Part shown: piece after piece, positions 8,862 to 17,493 of the stretch | How the letters are laid out: each line of letters starts with the position of its first letter | Numbering within the stretch: position 1 is the first letter of the stretch | DNA from: Ignavibacteria bacterium | GTDB lineage: Bacteria > Bacteroidota > Ignavibacteria > Tepidaquicellales > Tepidaquicellaceae | Direction: 5' to 3' | Length of the DNA: 62,068 nucleotides | Assembly: GCA_016929695.1 (NCBI GenBank) | Contig: JAFGII010000029.1 | Location: forward strand, 1-62,068 | Made by a program: the position numbers and the translations under genes | Notes under the pieces: generated by a model | Databases searched by the model: none | What the model was told of the DNA's origin: nothing | Seen by the model: the letters and a program-made list of their open reading frames with translations, nothing else

Positions 8862-8998
8862 TTTTAAAATATAAAAACAATCGTTTTAGAACAAATAAAT
8901 TATTGCTCCCGAAAGAATTAATAATTGTCATTAAATTTATAAGATTGATTTAAAAATTAATTTTATTTAACTTTTACATAACATTTTAAAAAAATATT

Positions 8999-11380
8999 AT
9001 GGTTTATATTAAACATTCATTTTTAATTTTATCCGTTGTTTTGTTATTTATAACAGGTTTTAAATATTCGCAAAATAACAATGTAATGGAGAAATATTCT
9101 CAGGTGAAAATATTTGCAACATCGGGTAACGATTTTAAAAAGATGGGTGATGCAGGTTTGTTTCTCGACGGAGGTATAAATAAAAAAGGCTTATATTTTG
9201 AAACGTGGTTATCCGAAAGTGAAATCGCAATGTTAAAAAAATCCGAAGTTCCTTTTGAAATTACAATAGATGACTGGATGGCATACTACGAGGAAATGCA
9301 AAGGATTAATTATGTTTCACCTAACATAAAACTTACCGACGAATATATCATAACTCACAGCATATACGGGACTATGGGCGGGCATTTAAAATGGGAAGAA
9401 GCAATTGCAAAACTGGATTCAATGAGACTGCAGTATCCGGCACTTGTTTCTGCAAAATGGTCTATAGGGAATTCGTATGAAAACAGACCTATGTGGACAA
9501 TAAGAGTTACGAAGAATCCAGATGTACCGACAGGCAGACCTGAAATATGGTTAAACGGCATGACACACGCACGTGAGCCGCTCGGCATGTCTAACGTTCT
9601 CTATTATATTTACTGGTTGCTCGAAAATTATAACATTGACCCGTTCGCTACATATATACTGAATAACCGTGAAATCTACTTTACACCATTCATTAACCCG
9701 GATGGATATTATTATAATCAGACAATTAATCCTAACGGCGGCGGGATGTGGCGGAAAAACAGGCAGCCATACGGAAGTTACATCGGTGCCGATTTGAACA
9801 GAAATTTCGGTACGTATAATTTCTGGAACTCCACAAACGGAGGCTCTTCCACGTCTCCTTCATCGGATACATACAGAGGCTCGTACCCGTTTTCCTGTCC
9901 GGAAGATTCAATTTATAAAGTTTTTTTCAATTCAAGAAATTTCTTAGTCGGGCTTAATTATCACACTTACGGAAATTATTTATTAAAACCCTGGTACTGG
10001 TGTGACCCGCTACCGACTCCCGACGATGAAGTCTTTAATGAAATGGGTGCGGATATTGTCGCAGTAAATGATTTTTCTTTCGGGACTTCTTCTCAGACTC
10101 TTAATTATTATATCAGAGGCGGTGATTTGGACTGGTGTTACAGCACAGATTCTACAGGCCATTCCGCGCACAGATTTTTCATGCTTCCAGAAGTCGGGAC
10201 AACGGGTTTCTGGCCGACACAGGGAGAAATCATTCCTCTTGCACAGTCCTGTATGTATATAAATATTTATATGTCGCTGGCAGCGGGACCATTTTCAACT
10301 TTGAAATCTGCGACATTAAATAAAACAGTTTACACTCAAAATGAAGTTGGAAATTTTAAAGTTGTCATCAGAAATAAAGGATTAATTGATGCTTCTAATG
10401 TGAAAATTCAGTTTATACCGTTAAGCAGTTATGTAACAATACCTGTTCAGGAATATACAAAAACTTTATTGCAATCGAGAACATCCGACAGTACAACATT
10501 CAATTTCACTGTTTCAGGGACCTGTCCGAATAATTACGGTATTCCTGTTAGATTGAAAATTTTACAAAATGATACAAACACATTATATAATCAATTGTAT
10601 CATATACCTGTAGGTAACGGAGTCGCGATACTTCTTGACAGTGCCGAGAACGGTTTTACAAACTGGACAACAAACGGCACGTGGGCTGTTACAACGACAC
10701 AGTATCATTCGCCAACGCATTCGTTCACAGACAGTCCATCCGGAAATTATTCAACCAATGCGAATAATTCGATGACACTTAACTTTCCACTGAATACATC
10801 GGCTTCACCTGTTGTTTTTCTTTCATTCTGGCACAGATATTATACTGAAGCACTTTCAGATTTCTGCCGTGTTGAAATTTCAAGTAATAACGGCACTAAC
10901 TGGTCTGAGGTAATTTCATACAATGGCAATATGCAGACCTGGACGTATCAGTATTTTGATATAACTTCATACTGCAGCGGTTCATCGAATGTGAGAATAA
11001 GATTCAGACTTACAAGCGATAACGGTGTAAATTATGACGGCTGGTATGTGGATGATATAAAAATTTTGGGATATCAGGGACCGGCTACTGGTACAGGCAA
11101 CTGGTATGTAACTCCTTACAAATATGCGCTGTCACAAAATTATCCGAATCCCTTTAATCCTTCAACGAGTATCCGTTATGAAATCCCGAACGGCAGTTTT
11201 GTAAAACTTGTTGTCTATGATGCATTGGGCAGAGAAGTTCAGACACTCATAAACGAAAAACAATCTCCGGGCACATACGAAATAACATTCAATGCTTCGC
11301 GATATCCCAGCGGTGTTTATTATTATAAATTAACGGCAGGAGAGTTTTCGGATACCAAGCGTATGGTGCTTATCAAATGA
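8999..11380 (+). CDS. T9SS-secreted M14 zinc carboxypeptidase
   Basis: A 793-residue secreted metallopeptidase. After a hydrophobic leader and a propeptide-like region (about 30-115), the M14 domain spans about 120-425: zinc ligands H and E in THAREPLG, substrate-binding DLNRNFG, the third zinc ligand in LNYHTYGN and the catalytic Glu in LPEVGTTGFWP. A beta-sandwich follows at about 435-540. A MAM/immune-inhibitor-like jelly roll at about 545-690 (SFWHRYYTEALSDFCRVEIS) comes next, then a T9SS type A sorting domain (QNYPNPFNPST, ending KRMVLIK). M14 enzymes remove C-terminal residues from peptides, so this is most likely an extracellular nutrient-acquiring peptidase. All key catalytic residues are present. 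Confidence 0.92.
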   Translation: MVYIKHSFLILSVVLLFITGFKYSQNNNVMEKYSQVKIFATSGNDFKKMGDAGLFLDGGINKKGLYFETWLSESEIAMLKKSEVPFEITIDDWMAYYEEMQRINYVSPNIKLTDEYIITHSIYGTMGGHLKWEEAIAKLDSMRLQYPALVSAKWSIGNSYENRPMWTIRVTKNPDVPTGRPEIWLNGMTHAREPLGMSNVLYYIYWLLENYNIDPFATYILNNREIYFTPFINPDGYYYNQTINPNGGGMWRKNRQPYGSYIGADLNRNFGTYNFWNSTNGGSSTSPSSDTYRGSYPFSCPEDSIYKVFFNSRNFLVGLNYHTYGNYLLKPWYWCDPLPTPDDEVFNEMGADIVAVNDFSFGTSSQTLNYYIRGGDLDWCYSTDSTGHSAHRFFMLPEVGTTGFWPTQGEIIPLAQSCMYINIYMSLAAGPFSTLKSATLNKTVYTQNEVGNFKVVIRNKGLIDASNVKIQFIPLSSYVTIPVQEYTKTLLQSRTSDSTTFNFTVSGTCPNNYGIPVRLKILQNDTNTLYNQLYHIPVGNGVAILLDSAENGFTNWTTNGTWAVTTTQYHSPTHSFTDSPSGNYSTNANNSMTLNFPLNTSASPVVFLSFWHRYYTEALSDFCRVEISSNNGTNWSEVISYNGNMQTWTYQYFDITSYCSGSSNVRIRFRLTSDNGVNYDGWYVDDIKILGYQGPATGTGNWYVTPYKYALSQNYPNPFNPSTSIRYEIPNGSFVKLVVYDALGREVQTLINEKQSPGTYEITFNASRYPSGVYYYKLTAGEFSDTKRMVLIK

Positions 11381-11548
11381 CGAAAAATGTAAAAATTTTT
11401 GCTAATATTTTTTTGCTGCTGCTGGTTTACTGAGGTTAATTTAGAACGTTTTATTCGGTATTTAATAATAATATCTGCTTCTGAAAAATTGCTATTTTTG
11501 GACTAAATTCTTTTATTTATAAGCGTTATATTACATTTTCGGACTAAA

Positions 11549-11604
11549 CGGGATGTAACGTAGCCTGGTAGCGCGTCCCGAGGAGTCGGGAAGATCGACT
11601 GGTT
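11549..11604 (+). pseudogene. tRNA-Pro remnant (5' part)
   Basis: Matches the 5' half of the intact tRNA at 11626 almost base for base (acceptor strand CGGGATG and D-arm CGTAGCCTGGTAGCGCG). It then has TCCCGA-GGAG-TCGGGA in place of a normal anticodon arm and ends at ACTGGTTC without the 3' acceptor strand. The six-base candidate loop has no Pro anticodon context, so it cannot be functional. Confidence 0.75.
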
Positions 11605-11625
11605 CTTTAATATAAGTTTTTTTAT

Positions 11626-11699
11626 CGGGATGTAGCGTAGCCTGGTAGCGCGCATCGTTCGGGACGATGAGGTCGCTGGTTCGAATCCAGTCATCCCGA
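11626..11699 (+). tRNA. tRNA-Pro (anticodon CGG)
   Basis: A complete 74-nt cloverleaf. The acceptor stem CGGGATG/CATCCCG carries discriminator A. The D-arm is GCGTAGCCTGGTAGCGC, and the anticodon stem CATCG/CGATG has loop TTCGGGA, giving anticodon CGG. The T-arm is GCTGG-TTCGAAT-CCAGT. CCA is not encoded. It is followed directly by a strong terminator and a GIY-YIG gene, and flanked on both sides by broken copies of itself. Confidence 0.95.
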
Positions 11700-11700
11700 C

Positions 11701-11729
11701 AAAACCCTCTAAATGAGGGTTTTACTTTT
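11701..11729 (+). terminator. Intrinsic terminator after tRNA-Pro
   Basis: Perfect 9-bp stem AAAACCCTC/GAGGGTTTT with a 5-nt loop (11701-11723), followed by a T-rich run. It ends the tRNA transcript three bases before the GIY-YIG start codon, so the nuclease gene is probably read through inefficiently or has its own start. Confidence 0.8.
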
Positions 11730-11731
11730 TT

Positions 11732-11983
11732 ATGTATTATACGTATATCTTAAAATCTGCTTCAGCGGGGAAATTATATATCGGTCATACCGAAGATATA
11801 GAAAGAAGAATTTTCGAGCATAACTCTAATCAAAGCAAATCTGCAAGAAACAAAGGACCCTGGGAATTAATATTCAAGAAGAAATTTTCTGGCAGATCCG
11901 AAGCAATGATATTTGAGAATAAACTGAAAAAAATTAAAAATCCAAAGTACTTACTAACTCATCTTAATGAAATATCCGAATGA
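11732..11983 (+). CDS. GIY-YIG nuclease-domain protein
   Basis: An 83-residue protein consisting only of a GIY-YIG domain of the UvrC/URI/SLX1 type. It has YTYIL at residues 3-7, LYIGHT at about 16-21, the catalytic-type Arg in IERRIFEHN and the metal-binding Glu in AMIFENKLKK. The domain cleaves one DNA strand in homing endonucleases, UvrC and SLX1. This stand-alone family is widespread, and its biological role is unknown. It starts three bases after the terminator of tRNA-Pro. A truncated second copy follows at 12070, again behind a tRNA fragment and a terminator-like hairpin, so tRNA, terminator and nuclease have been duplicated as one unit. Confidence 0.88.
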   Translation: MYYTYILKSASAGKLYIGHTEDIERRIFEHNSNQSKSARNKGPWELIFKKKFSGRSEAMIFENKLKKIKNPKYLLTHLNEISE

Positions 11984-11985
11984 CA

Positions 11986-12038
11986 GTGCATCCCGACGAG
12001 TCGGGAAGGTCATTCCGGTTCGAATTTGGTCATCCCGG
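11986..12038 (+). pseudogene. tRNA-Pro remnant (3' part)
   Basis: Retains the T-arm and 3' acceptor strand (CGGTTCGAATTTGGTCATCCCGG) but has no 5' half. Its anticodon position is occupied by TCCCGA-CGAG-TCGGGA, the same palindrome as in the 11549 remnant. It is followed by a degraded copy of the terminator (AAAACCCTCT...AGGTTTT). Confidence 0.7.
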
Positions 12039-12069
12039 CAAAACCCTCTAAAAAAGGTTTTATTTCATT

Positions 12070-12228
12070 ATGTATTATATTTATATATTAAAGTCTATAT
12101 TTTCAGGGAAATTATATACCGGTCATACAGAATATATTGAAAAAAATGTTCTAAATATTTCACTGCTCCGCAGTTTTCTGATTCCGGTTTTTTTAATAAT
12201 AAATTATATCAGAAGAATGTTTTTTTAA
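12070..12228 (+). pseudogene. Truncated GIY-YIG gene
   Basis: An ATG frame of 52 codons whose first 24 residues (MYYIYILKSIFSGKLYTGHT...) are clearly related to the intact gene at 11732. After about residue 25 similarity stops and an unrelated hydrophobic tail is read to a TAA at 12226. The catalytic Arg and Glu are missing. It is a broken duplicate and probably produces nothing useful. Confidence 0.75.
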
Positions 12229-12231
12229 AAA

Positions 12232-12768
12232 ATGTCTTTCATAAATAAAATTAACAGTGCGGCAAAAATTACGTGGAAAATTCTGAAAAATACGGTATCG
12301 GCTTTTTCGGGATGGACCGGGGGAATTATAGTGGGGTATTTGTTTAAATGGGAGTTAAAAATTCTTAATTTCAATAAATCTTATGTTAAACTTTCGGAAT
12401 GTCTTTCAGGGGTGATACGGGAAATTCTGTCGACGGTAAATACAGACTATATAAGACTTATGCCAAATGCCAGAGGAATACCAAAAGGGATTGATGCTGT
12501 TACATTCGGATATGAAATTTATATTAAAGGAATTTTTTCGGAAGAAAATTATTACGACCTTAGATTAATTCTTCACGAAATGGTTCACGTACGGCAGTAT
12601 GAAGAAAAAGGTAAGTTTTTCTTTAAGGCACATTACGGATTCGGTTATGTCAGTGAAAACTTTTCATACGAGAATATTCCTTTAGAAAAAGAAGCGAGAG
12701 AGTTCGTAAATAACCAATGGAAAAAATTTGAGGAAAAATACAGAACAACATGTGTTTCATCTGTATAA
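12232..12768 (+). CDS. HExxH-containing putative metallopeptidase-like protein
   Basis: A 178-residue protein. A hydrophobic segment around residues 17-40 (SAFSGWTGGIIVGYLF) suggests membrane association. The conserved core is LRLILHEMVHVRQYEEKGKFFF at about 115-135, an HExxH zinc motif followed by a tyrosine-rich KAHYGFGY and an EKEAREF motif near residue 158 that could supply the third ligand Glu. The pattern resembles short DUF4157-like HExxH proteins, but at family level I do not recognise it. There is no signal-peptidase site. It begins four bases after the truncated GIY-YIG frame and converges on the ATPase gene. The function is unknown. Confidence 0.65.
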   Translation: MSFINKINSAAKITWKILKNTVSAFSGWTGGIIVGYLFKWELKILNFNKSYVKLSECLSGVIREILSTVNTDYIRLMPNARGIPKGIDAVTFGYEIYIKGIFSEENYYDLRLILHEMVHVRQYEEKGKFFFKAHYGFGYVSENFSYENIPLEKEAREFVNNQWKKFEEKYRTTCVSSV

Positions 12769-12819
12769 GTGAGAATTATATGCTCAGAGATAAGATAACT
12801 ATTAAGTTCTTATATAATT

Positions 12820-15492
12820 TTACAGTTCGTCTTTCGTGGTGTTGATTTTAAGGAGTTTGAATAAATCAACAACTACAATCGGAATAAAAGACATTAATAT
12901 AACAGTTAACCAGTGCCGGGAATCCATAGTCGTTAAACTGAAAGCCTCCCGTATCGGCGGGATGAATAATACAAGAAGCATAAGTGCTGCCGAGATGAAT
13001 ATTGCTCCGACAAGCGGTTTATTCCTCAGCGGACTTATGGCAAGGGAAGACCTTGTATTTGAATGCAAATTACGGACGTGAATTAACTGTGCAAACACAA
13101 GAACAGAAAATGCCATTGTCTGTCCGAGTTTAATTCCGCCGTCGTGAAGCCCTATTTTGTACGCTGCCAAAGGAATTAGTCCTATCATAATACCCTGATA
13201 AATAGTTCTCCATATCATTCCTCTTGTCATAAAACCTTTCTTTGTATTTTTGGGTTTTCTTTTCATTATGTTTTTTTCCGCAGGGTCAACACTCAATGCA
13301 AGAGCAGGCAGACTGTCTGTTACAAGATTTACCCAGAGTATGTGAATAGGAAGAAGCGGAATTCCCCAGTTGAGAACAGAAGTAACAAGAAGAAGAAATA
13401 TTTCACCTACATTTGTTGAAAGAAGAAATTGAATTGCTTTAAGGATATTATCATATATTCTTCTGCCTTCTTCAACAGCCGCAACTATTGTGGCAAAATT
13501 ATCATCAGTCAGAACCATATCGGATGCACCTTTAGCAACGTCGGTTCCCGTGATACCCATTGCCGCACCTATATCTGCCTGTTTCAGCGCAGGTGCGTCG
13601 TTTACGCCATCCCCTGTCATAGCAATAATTTCTTCGTGGTTTTGCCATGCCTTAACGATACGGACTTTATGCTCAGGTGCCACGCGTGCATAAACAGCAT
13701 AACGGGATACATTTTCATTAAATTCTTCTTCATTAATCTGTTCGAGTTCTGTTCCCGTGATTGCCAGATCTCCTTCTTGAAATATTCCGATTTCGCGGGC
13801 GATTGCCATTGCAGTGTTTTTATGGTCGCCTGTTATCATTACAGGACGGATACCTGCGGTTCTGCATTTTTCAACGGCTTCAGCAACTTCAGGTCTTGCA
13901 GGGTCAATCATTCCAACTAATCCGACAAAGACAAGTTCATTCTCAAGTTCACTAATTCTTGTGTTTTCCGGTGTTCCCGGCAGATGTTTATATGCCATAG
14001 CGAGAACACGCAAAGCCGAATCCGCCATTTTTTTGTTGCCATTTTTTATATATTCTATGTCATCAGGAGTCAGAGGTCTTTTCTCTCCGTTAGCCAGTAT
14101 TCTGCCGCAAACGCTGAGGACTTCATCCAGTCCGCCTTTAACATTAACGTATGTGCTGTCGTCGGGCATTCGGTTAACTGTTGACATTCGTTTGCGTCCG
14201 GAATCAAAAGGTATTTCAGCAACACGCGGATATGATTTTTCAAGTTCATTTTTGTTAAAACCAAAATTTTTTCCGATATCAAGCAGGGCTGTTTCAGTAG
14301 GGTCGCCGGTAGTTTCGGTATTGCCGTTATCAAAAATTTTCATATGCGCATCGTTGCACAGCACGGCGATAATAAAAAGTTTTTTTTCTTCTTCAGTCAG
14401 AGTTATATCAGAATGTGAATTATCAAAAACGGTTGTCCTATTATTTGTGTATGCTTCTACTACCGCCATTTTATTTTGTGTCAGAGTTCCTGTTTTATCC
14501 GAACAGATAACAGTTGCACTGCCAAGAGTTTCAACCGAAGGCAATGTACGAATAATTGCTTTGCGTTTCACAAGGCGCCGCACTCCTATTGCAAGAACAA
14601 CAGTAGATACAGCAGGAAGTCCTTCGGGAATAGCGGCAACAGCCAGACTAACTGCCGTCATAAACATATTTAATGCAGAATTTCCGTATAAAACACCGAC
14701 AATAAAAATTACAGCGCATATAATCAAAGCAGCAAGTCCCAGTACTTTTCCTAGTTTTTCCAGACGTATTTTCATCGGTGTTTCAGTGTCCTCGGTTAGC
14801 TGAAGCATCTCTGCAATTTTTCCAACTTCGGTCTGCATTCCCGTTGCAACAACTATCCCTTTTCCTCTGCCGTAAGTTACTATTCCGCTTGAGAATGCCA
14901 TATTAACACGGTCGCCTAATGCAGTATCATTTCCATTTATTGTATCTGTATTTTTTTCAACAGGAACGGATTCTCCCGTCATAGCAGATTCCTGAATTTT
15001 CAGATTAACTGCCTGAATCAAACGCAGGTCTGCCGGTACTATTGCACCTGTTTCAAGAATTACAATATCTCCGGGTACCAGTTCGGTAGTTGGAATTTCT
15101 TTCACTGCTCCATCACGTAATACTTTAGTTAAAGGAGCAGAAAGATTTTTCAGCGATTCAAGAGATGATTCTGCTTTTTTTTCCTGATATGAACCCACAA
15201 ATGCATTCAGAATTAATATGCCGAGTATAATATACGTATCAAGAAGCCCTTCTCCTTCCATAACACCAATTATCCCTGAGACAATTGCCGCTACAAGAAG
15301 AACGATAATCATAAAACTTCTGAATTGTTCAAGGAACATTCTTAAAAAAGACTTCTTCTTTTTTGTCTTTAATTTATTGTATCCGTATTTTTTTATTCTC
15401 TTGTTTGCTTCTTCGGAGGATAATCCGTTTTCTTCAGATACATTGAAAATAACAGTTATTTCTTCGATGTTCTTATCGTAATATTGTGCCAT
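12820..15492 (-). CDS. P-type cation ATPase, Ca2+-transporting type (P2A-like)
   Basis: An 890-residue P-type ATPase. An N-terminal cation-ATPase domain with LSSEEANKRIKKYGYNKL is followed by the actuator domain with MTGES. Helix M4 contains the P2-type ion-binding motif AAIPEGLP. The phosphorylated Asp lies in CSDKTGTLT (about residue 331), with a nucleotide-binding KGGLDEVL, the hinge MITGDHKNTA and MTGDGVNDAPALK. Six C-terminal helices include NLVTDSLPALALS. These features fit SERCA/PMR1-like pumps that export Ca2+ (or Mn2+) from the cytoplasm using ATP. The open frame continues 14 codons upstream to a TTG, but the ATG at 15492 (MAQYYDK) is the better start. The gene is convergent with the HExxH gene. 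Confidence 0.9.
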   Translation of the reverse strand: MAQYYDKNIEEITVIFNVSEENGLSSEEANKRIKKYGYNKLKTKKKKSFLRMFLEQFRSFMIIVLLVAAIVSGIIGVMEGEGLLDTYIILGILILNAFVGSYQEKKAESSLESLKNLSAPLTKVLRDGAVKEIPTTELVPGDIVILETGAIVPADLRLIQAVNLKIQESAMTGESVPVEKNTDTINGNDTALGDRVNMAFSSGIVTYGRGKGIVVATGMQTEVGKIAEMLQLTEDTETPMKIRLEKLGKVLGLAALIICAVIFIVGVLYGNSALNMFMTAVSLAVAAIPEGLPAVSTVVLAIGVRRLVKRKAIIRTLPSVETLGSATVICSDKTGTLTQNKMAVVEAYTNNRTTVFDNSHSDITLTEEEKKLFIIAVLCNDAHMKIFDNGNTETTGDPTETALLDIGKNFGFNKNELEKSYPRVAEIPFDSGRKRMSTVNRMPDDSTYVNVKGGLDEVLSVCGRILANGEKRPLTPDDIEYIKNGNKKMADSALRVLAMAYKHLPGTPENTRISELENELVFVGLVGMIDPARPEVAEAVEKCRTAGIRPVMITGDHKNTAMAIAREIGIFQEGDLAITGTELEQINEEEFNENVSRYAVYARVAPEHKVRIVKAWQNHEEIIAMTGDGVNDAPALKQADIGAAMGITGTDVAKGASDMVLTDDNFATIVAAVEEGRRIYDNILKAIQFLLSTNVGEIFLLLVTSVLNWGIPLLPIHILWVNLVTDSLPALALSVDPAEKNIMKRKPKNTKKGFMTRGMIWRTIYQGIMIGLIPLAAYKIGLHDGGIKLGQTMAFSVLVFAQLIHVRNLHSNTRSSLAISPLRNKPLVGAIFISAALMLLVLFIPPIREAFSLTTMDSRHWLTVILMSFIPIVVVDLFKLLKINTTKDEL

Positions 15493-15578
15493 AGGGTTAA
15501 CGTGTTTTGATTTTTTATTGCTGTATGTGTCCAACTCCTGCGAAGTTAAATTTCATAGTATTTCTTTTCTATTGACAT

Positions 15579-15622
15579 AAAACTCTCTCGACGACGAGTC
15601 TCCGGCCTGGCGGAGTTTTTTA
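15579..15622. terminator. Compound hairpin, possible bidirectional terminator
   Basis: Contains CTCCG-GCCTGG-CGGAG followed on the + strand by TTTTTT, and CTCG-ACGA-CGAG beside it. Read on the reverse strand it ends in GAGTTTTAT. It lies downstream of the reverse-strand lipoprotein gene and could end its transcript before the ATPase gene. Confidence 0.45.
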
Positions 15623-15668
15623 TAAAGGACAAGCAGTAACAGGATAGAAATAAATGATATTTAAAAAA

Positions 15669-15947
15669 TTATTTAACTGTATCAGGAGCTTTGTTTTCAT
15701 CACGTTTCCGGCAGTCACTACAAATGATTCTCCCGTTTTCACGTGCTTTTCTCCGGGTAACTTCAAAAATATCGGCACTGCATTTTTTCAATCTCGGGCA
15801 GTTCCTGTCGGTATGATATGTCGTTGCCGAATAACTCGTGCAAACATATACAATTTGACTGTCTTCCGGCGTCATTGGTTCTTCTTTAGAGCAGGAATAA
15901 AAAATCAGAGGAACAATAAATAAAATGATATAAAATAAATTTTTCAT
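15669..15947 (-). CDS. Small Cys/His-rich lipoprotein
   Basis: A 92-residue lipoprotein with signal MKNLFYIILFIVPLIFYSC, a lipobox-type cysteine at residue 19 and SKEEP following it. The mature part has a compact Cys/His pattern, YHTDRNCPRLKKC...IICSDC, which looks like a small zinc- or metal-binding knuckle. A group of short bacterial proteins with YHxxxxCxxLxxC and a C-terminal CxxC exists, and their function is unknown. The start codon is one base after the stop of the HerA-like ATPase gene, so the two are translationally coupled in one operon. It ends at a hairpin. Confidence 0.7.
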   Translation of the reverse strand: MKNLFYIILFIVPLIFYSCSKEEPMTPEDSQIVYVCTSYSATTYHTDRNCPRLKKCSADIFEVTRRKARENGRIICSDCRKRDENKAPDTVK

Positions 15948-15948
15948 A

Positions 15949-17493
15949 TCAGAACCAGCTTTTTTTCTTTCTTGTGCTTCCGCCTATTCCGAGAACTCCG
16001 AGAATTCCGCGTGTAATTTCTCTTGCAACTGTTCTTCCGACCTGTCTTGCCGTAGTACTCTTCAAAACTTTATCAACCGTAGAGGGTTTTTTGGATTTTT
16101 CCTCTTCTTCTTTCTTCTGCTCTTCTTCCTCCTTAACCGATTTTTCCAGTTTTTTTGTTAAAATTTCATGGGCACTTTCACGGTCGATTACTTCATTATA
16201 TTTATTAACGAGTTTTGAATTTGAGACAATGGAATCTATTTCGCCCGGTGTTAATATATTCATTCTCGAGCGTGGAGCACATACCAATGTAGCGGACAGA
16301 GGAGCAGGATTACCTTTCTCATTTAATACTGAAATTGCCGCTTCTCCCGTTCCGAGAGATGTCAGCATATCTTCGGTTTTGTAATAATCGGATAACGGAT
16401 AATTTTCCGCGATGAGTTTTATTTGTTTCCTGTCTTTCGCAGTGAATGCCCTTAGTGCATGCTGAATTTTCAAACCGAGTTGTGCAAGAACTGATTCGGG
16501 AACATCAATAGGATTCTGGGTACAGAAAAAGATTCCGACTCCTTTCGAACGTATTAATTTAATTATTGTTTCGATTTGGTCGAGCAGTTCTTTCGTCGCT
16601 TCATTGAAAATAAGATGGGCTTCATCAATGAACATAACAAGTTTCGGCTGGTCAAGGTCGCCAACCTCAGGCAATATATTATATATTTCTACAAGAAGAC
16701 AAAGCAGGAAAGTAGAAAATAATTTCGGTTTGCTTTGAATATCAGTAAGTCTTATTATGGAAATAATTCCTCTGCCCTGATTATCGGTTCTTACGAGGTC
16801 TTCCACTTCAAAAGAAGTTTCACCGAAAAACCTGTCTGCACCCTGCTGTTCAAGTTCGATTACTTTTCTTAAAATAGTGCCTACTGAAGTTGTTGCAATA
16901 TTGCCGTAAGATTTTTGCAGTTCTTCTTTTCCTTCGCTGCTTATATACTGAAGCATTTTTATCATATCCTTTAAATCCAGCAGGGGAAGTTTGTTGTCGT
17001 CGCAATACTTGAAAATCATTGCCATAACGCCTGTCTGAGCATCATTCAGACCGAGCATTTTGGAAAAAAGAACAGGACCGAATTCGGATACTGTTGCTCT
17101 GAGTCTCACCCCCTTTTCATCCGAAATAGTAAGAAATTCAACCGGAAATCCTGTCGGTTCAAAGGGTAAACCGATTTTATTCATTCTTTCGGTAATTTTA
17201 TCGTTCGATTCTCCGGGCATTGCAATTCCGCTGAAGTCTCCTTTAATATCCATTACAAACACCGGAATGCTTTTTGAAGAGAAACCTTCAGCAAGTATTT
17301 GAAGAGTTTTTGTTTTTCCCGTACCTGTTGCACCTGCGATTAATCCGTGCCTGTTTAGTGTTTTCAGTGGGAGTTTAATATGAACTCCGGGTAACGCTTC
17401 TCCCTCGAGTATAGAAGTTCCGAGAACTATATAGTCGTCTTTGAATGTATAACCCTCATTGATATGAGCAATGAATTTTTCTTTGTCCGCCAT
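15949..17493 (-). CDS. HerA-like ATPase (DUF853/YjgR type)
   Basis: A 514-residue cytoplasmic ATPase of the HerA/FtsK superfamily. The Walker A motif GATGTGKT is at about residues 55-62 and the Walker B motif MFIDEAHLIF at about 285-294, followed by ELLDQIETIIKLIRSKGVGIFFCTQNP, typical of the YjgR/DUF853 branch. The C terminus is charged (EEEEQKKEEEEKSKKP) and closes with a glycine/arginine-rich hydrophobic segment GILGVLGIGGSTRKKKSWF. The molecular role of YjgR is not settled, and HerA relatives translocate DNA. The ATG at 17493 opens the protein. It is followed at once by the Cys-rich lipoprotein gene. Confidence 0.88.
   Translation of the reverse strand: MADKEKFIAHINEGYTFKDDYIVLGTSILEGEALPGVHIKLPLKTLNRHGLIAGATGTGKTKTLQILAEGFSSKSIPVFVMDIKGDFSGIAMPGESNDKITERMNKIGLPFEPTGFPVEFLTISDEKGVRLRATVSEFGPVLFSKMLGLNDAQTGVMAMIFKYCDDNKLPLLDLKDMIKMLQYISSEGKEELQKSYGNIATTSVGTILRKVIELEQQGADRFFGETSFEVEDLVRTDNQGRGIISIIRLTDIQSKPKLFSTFLLCLLVEIYNILPEVGDLDQPKLVMFIDEAHLIFNEATKELLDQIETIIKLIRSKGVGIFFCTQNPIDVPESVLAQLGLKIQHALRAFTAKDRKQIKLIAENYPLSDYYKTEDMLTSLGTGEAAISVLNEKGNPAPLSATLVCAPRSRMNILTPGEIDSIVSNSKLVNKYNEVIDRESAHEILTKKLEKSVKEEEEQKKEEEEKSKKPSTVDKVLKSTTARQVGRTVAREITRGILGVLGIGGSTRKKKSWF

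Larger units (their letters stand above)
8622..8998. other. Intergenic region with direct repeats
   Basis: 377 nt without a gene. It holds an 84-bp-spaced direct repeat (8681-8720 and 8765-8804) and a copy of the dispersed repeat (8806-8861). Confidence 0.5.

Noticed and set aside
12232-12768. HExxH protein as part of an eCIS or phage-tail-like system
   Set aside because: Only a generic HExxH pattern supports it, and no tail, sheath or baseplate gene is present.
13814-14803. 329-codon frame on the + strand inside the ATPase gene
   Set aside because: It is antisense to a well-conserved P-type ATPase and its translation shows no domain.
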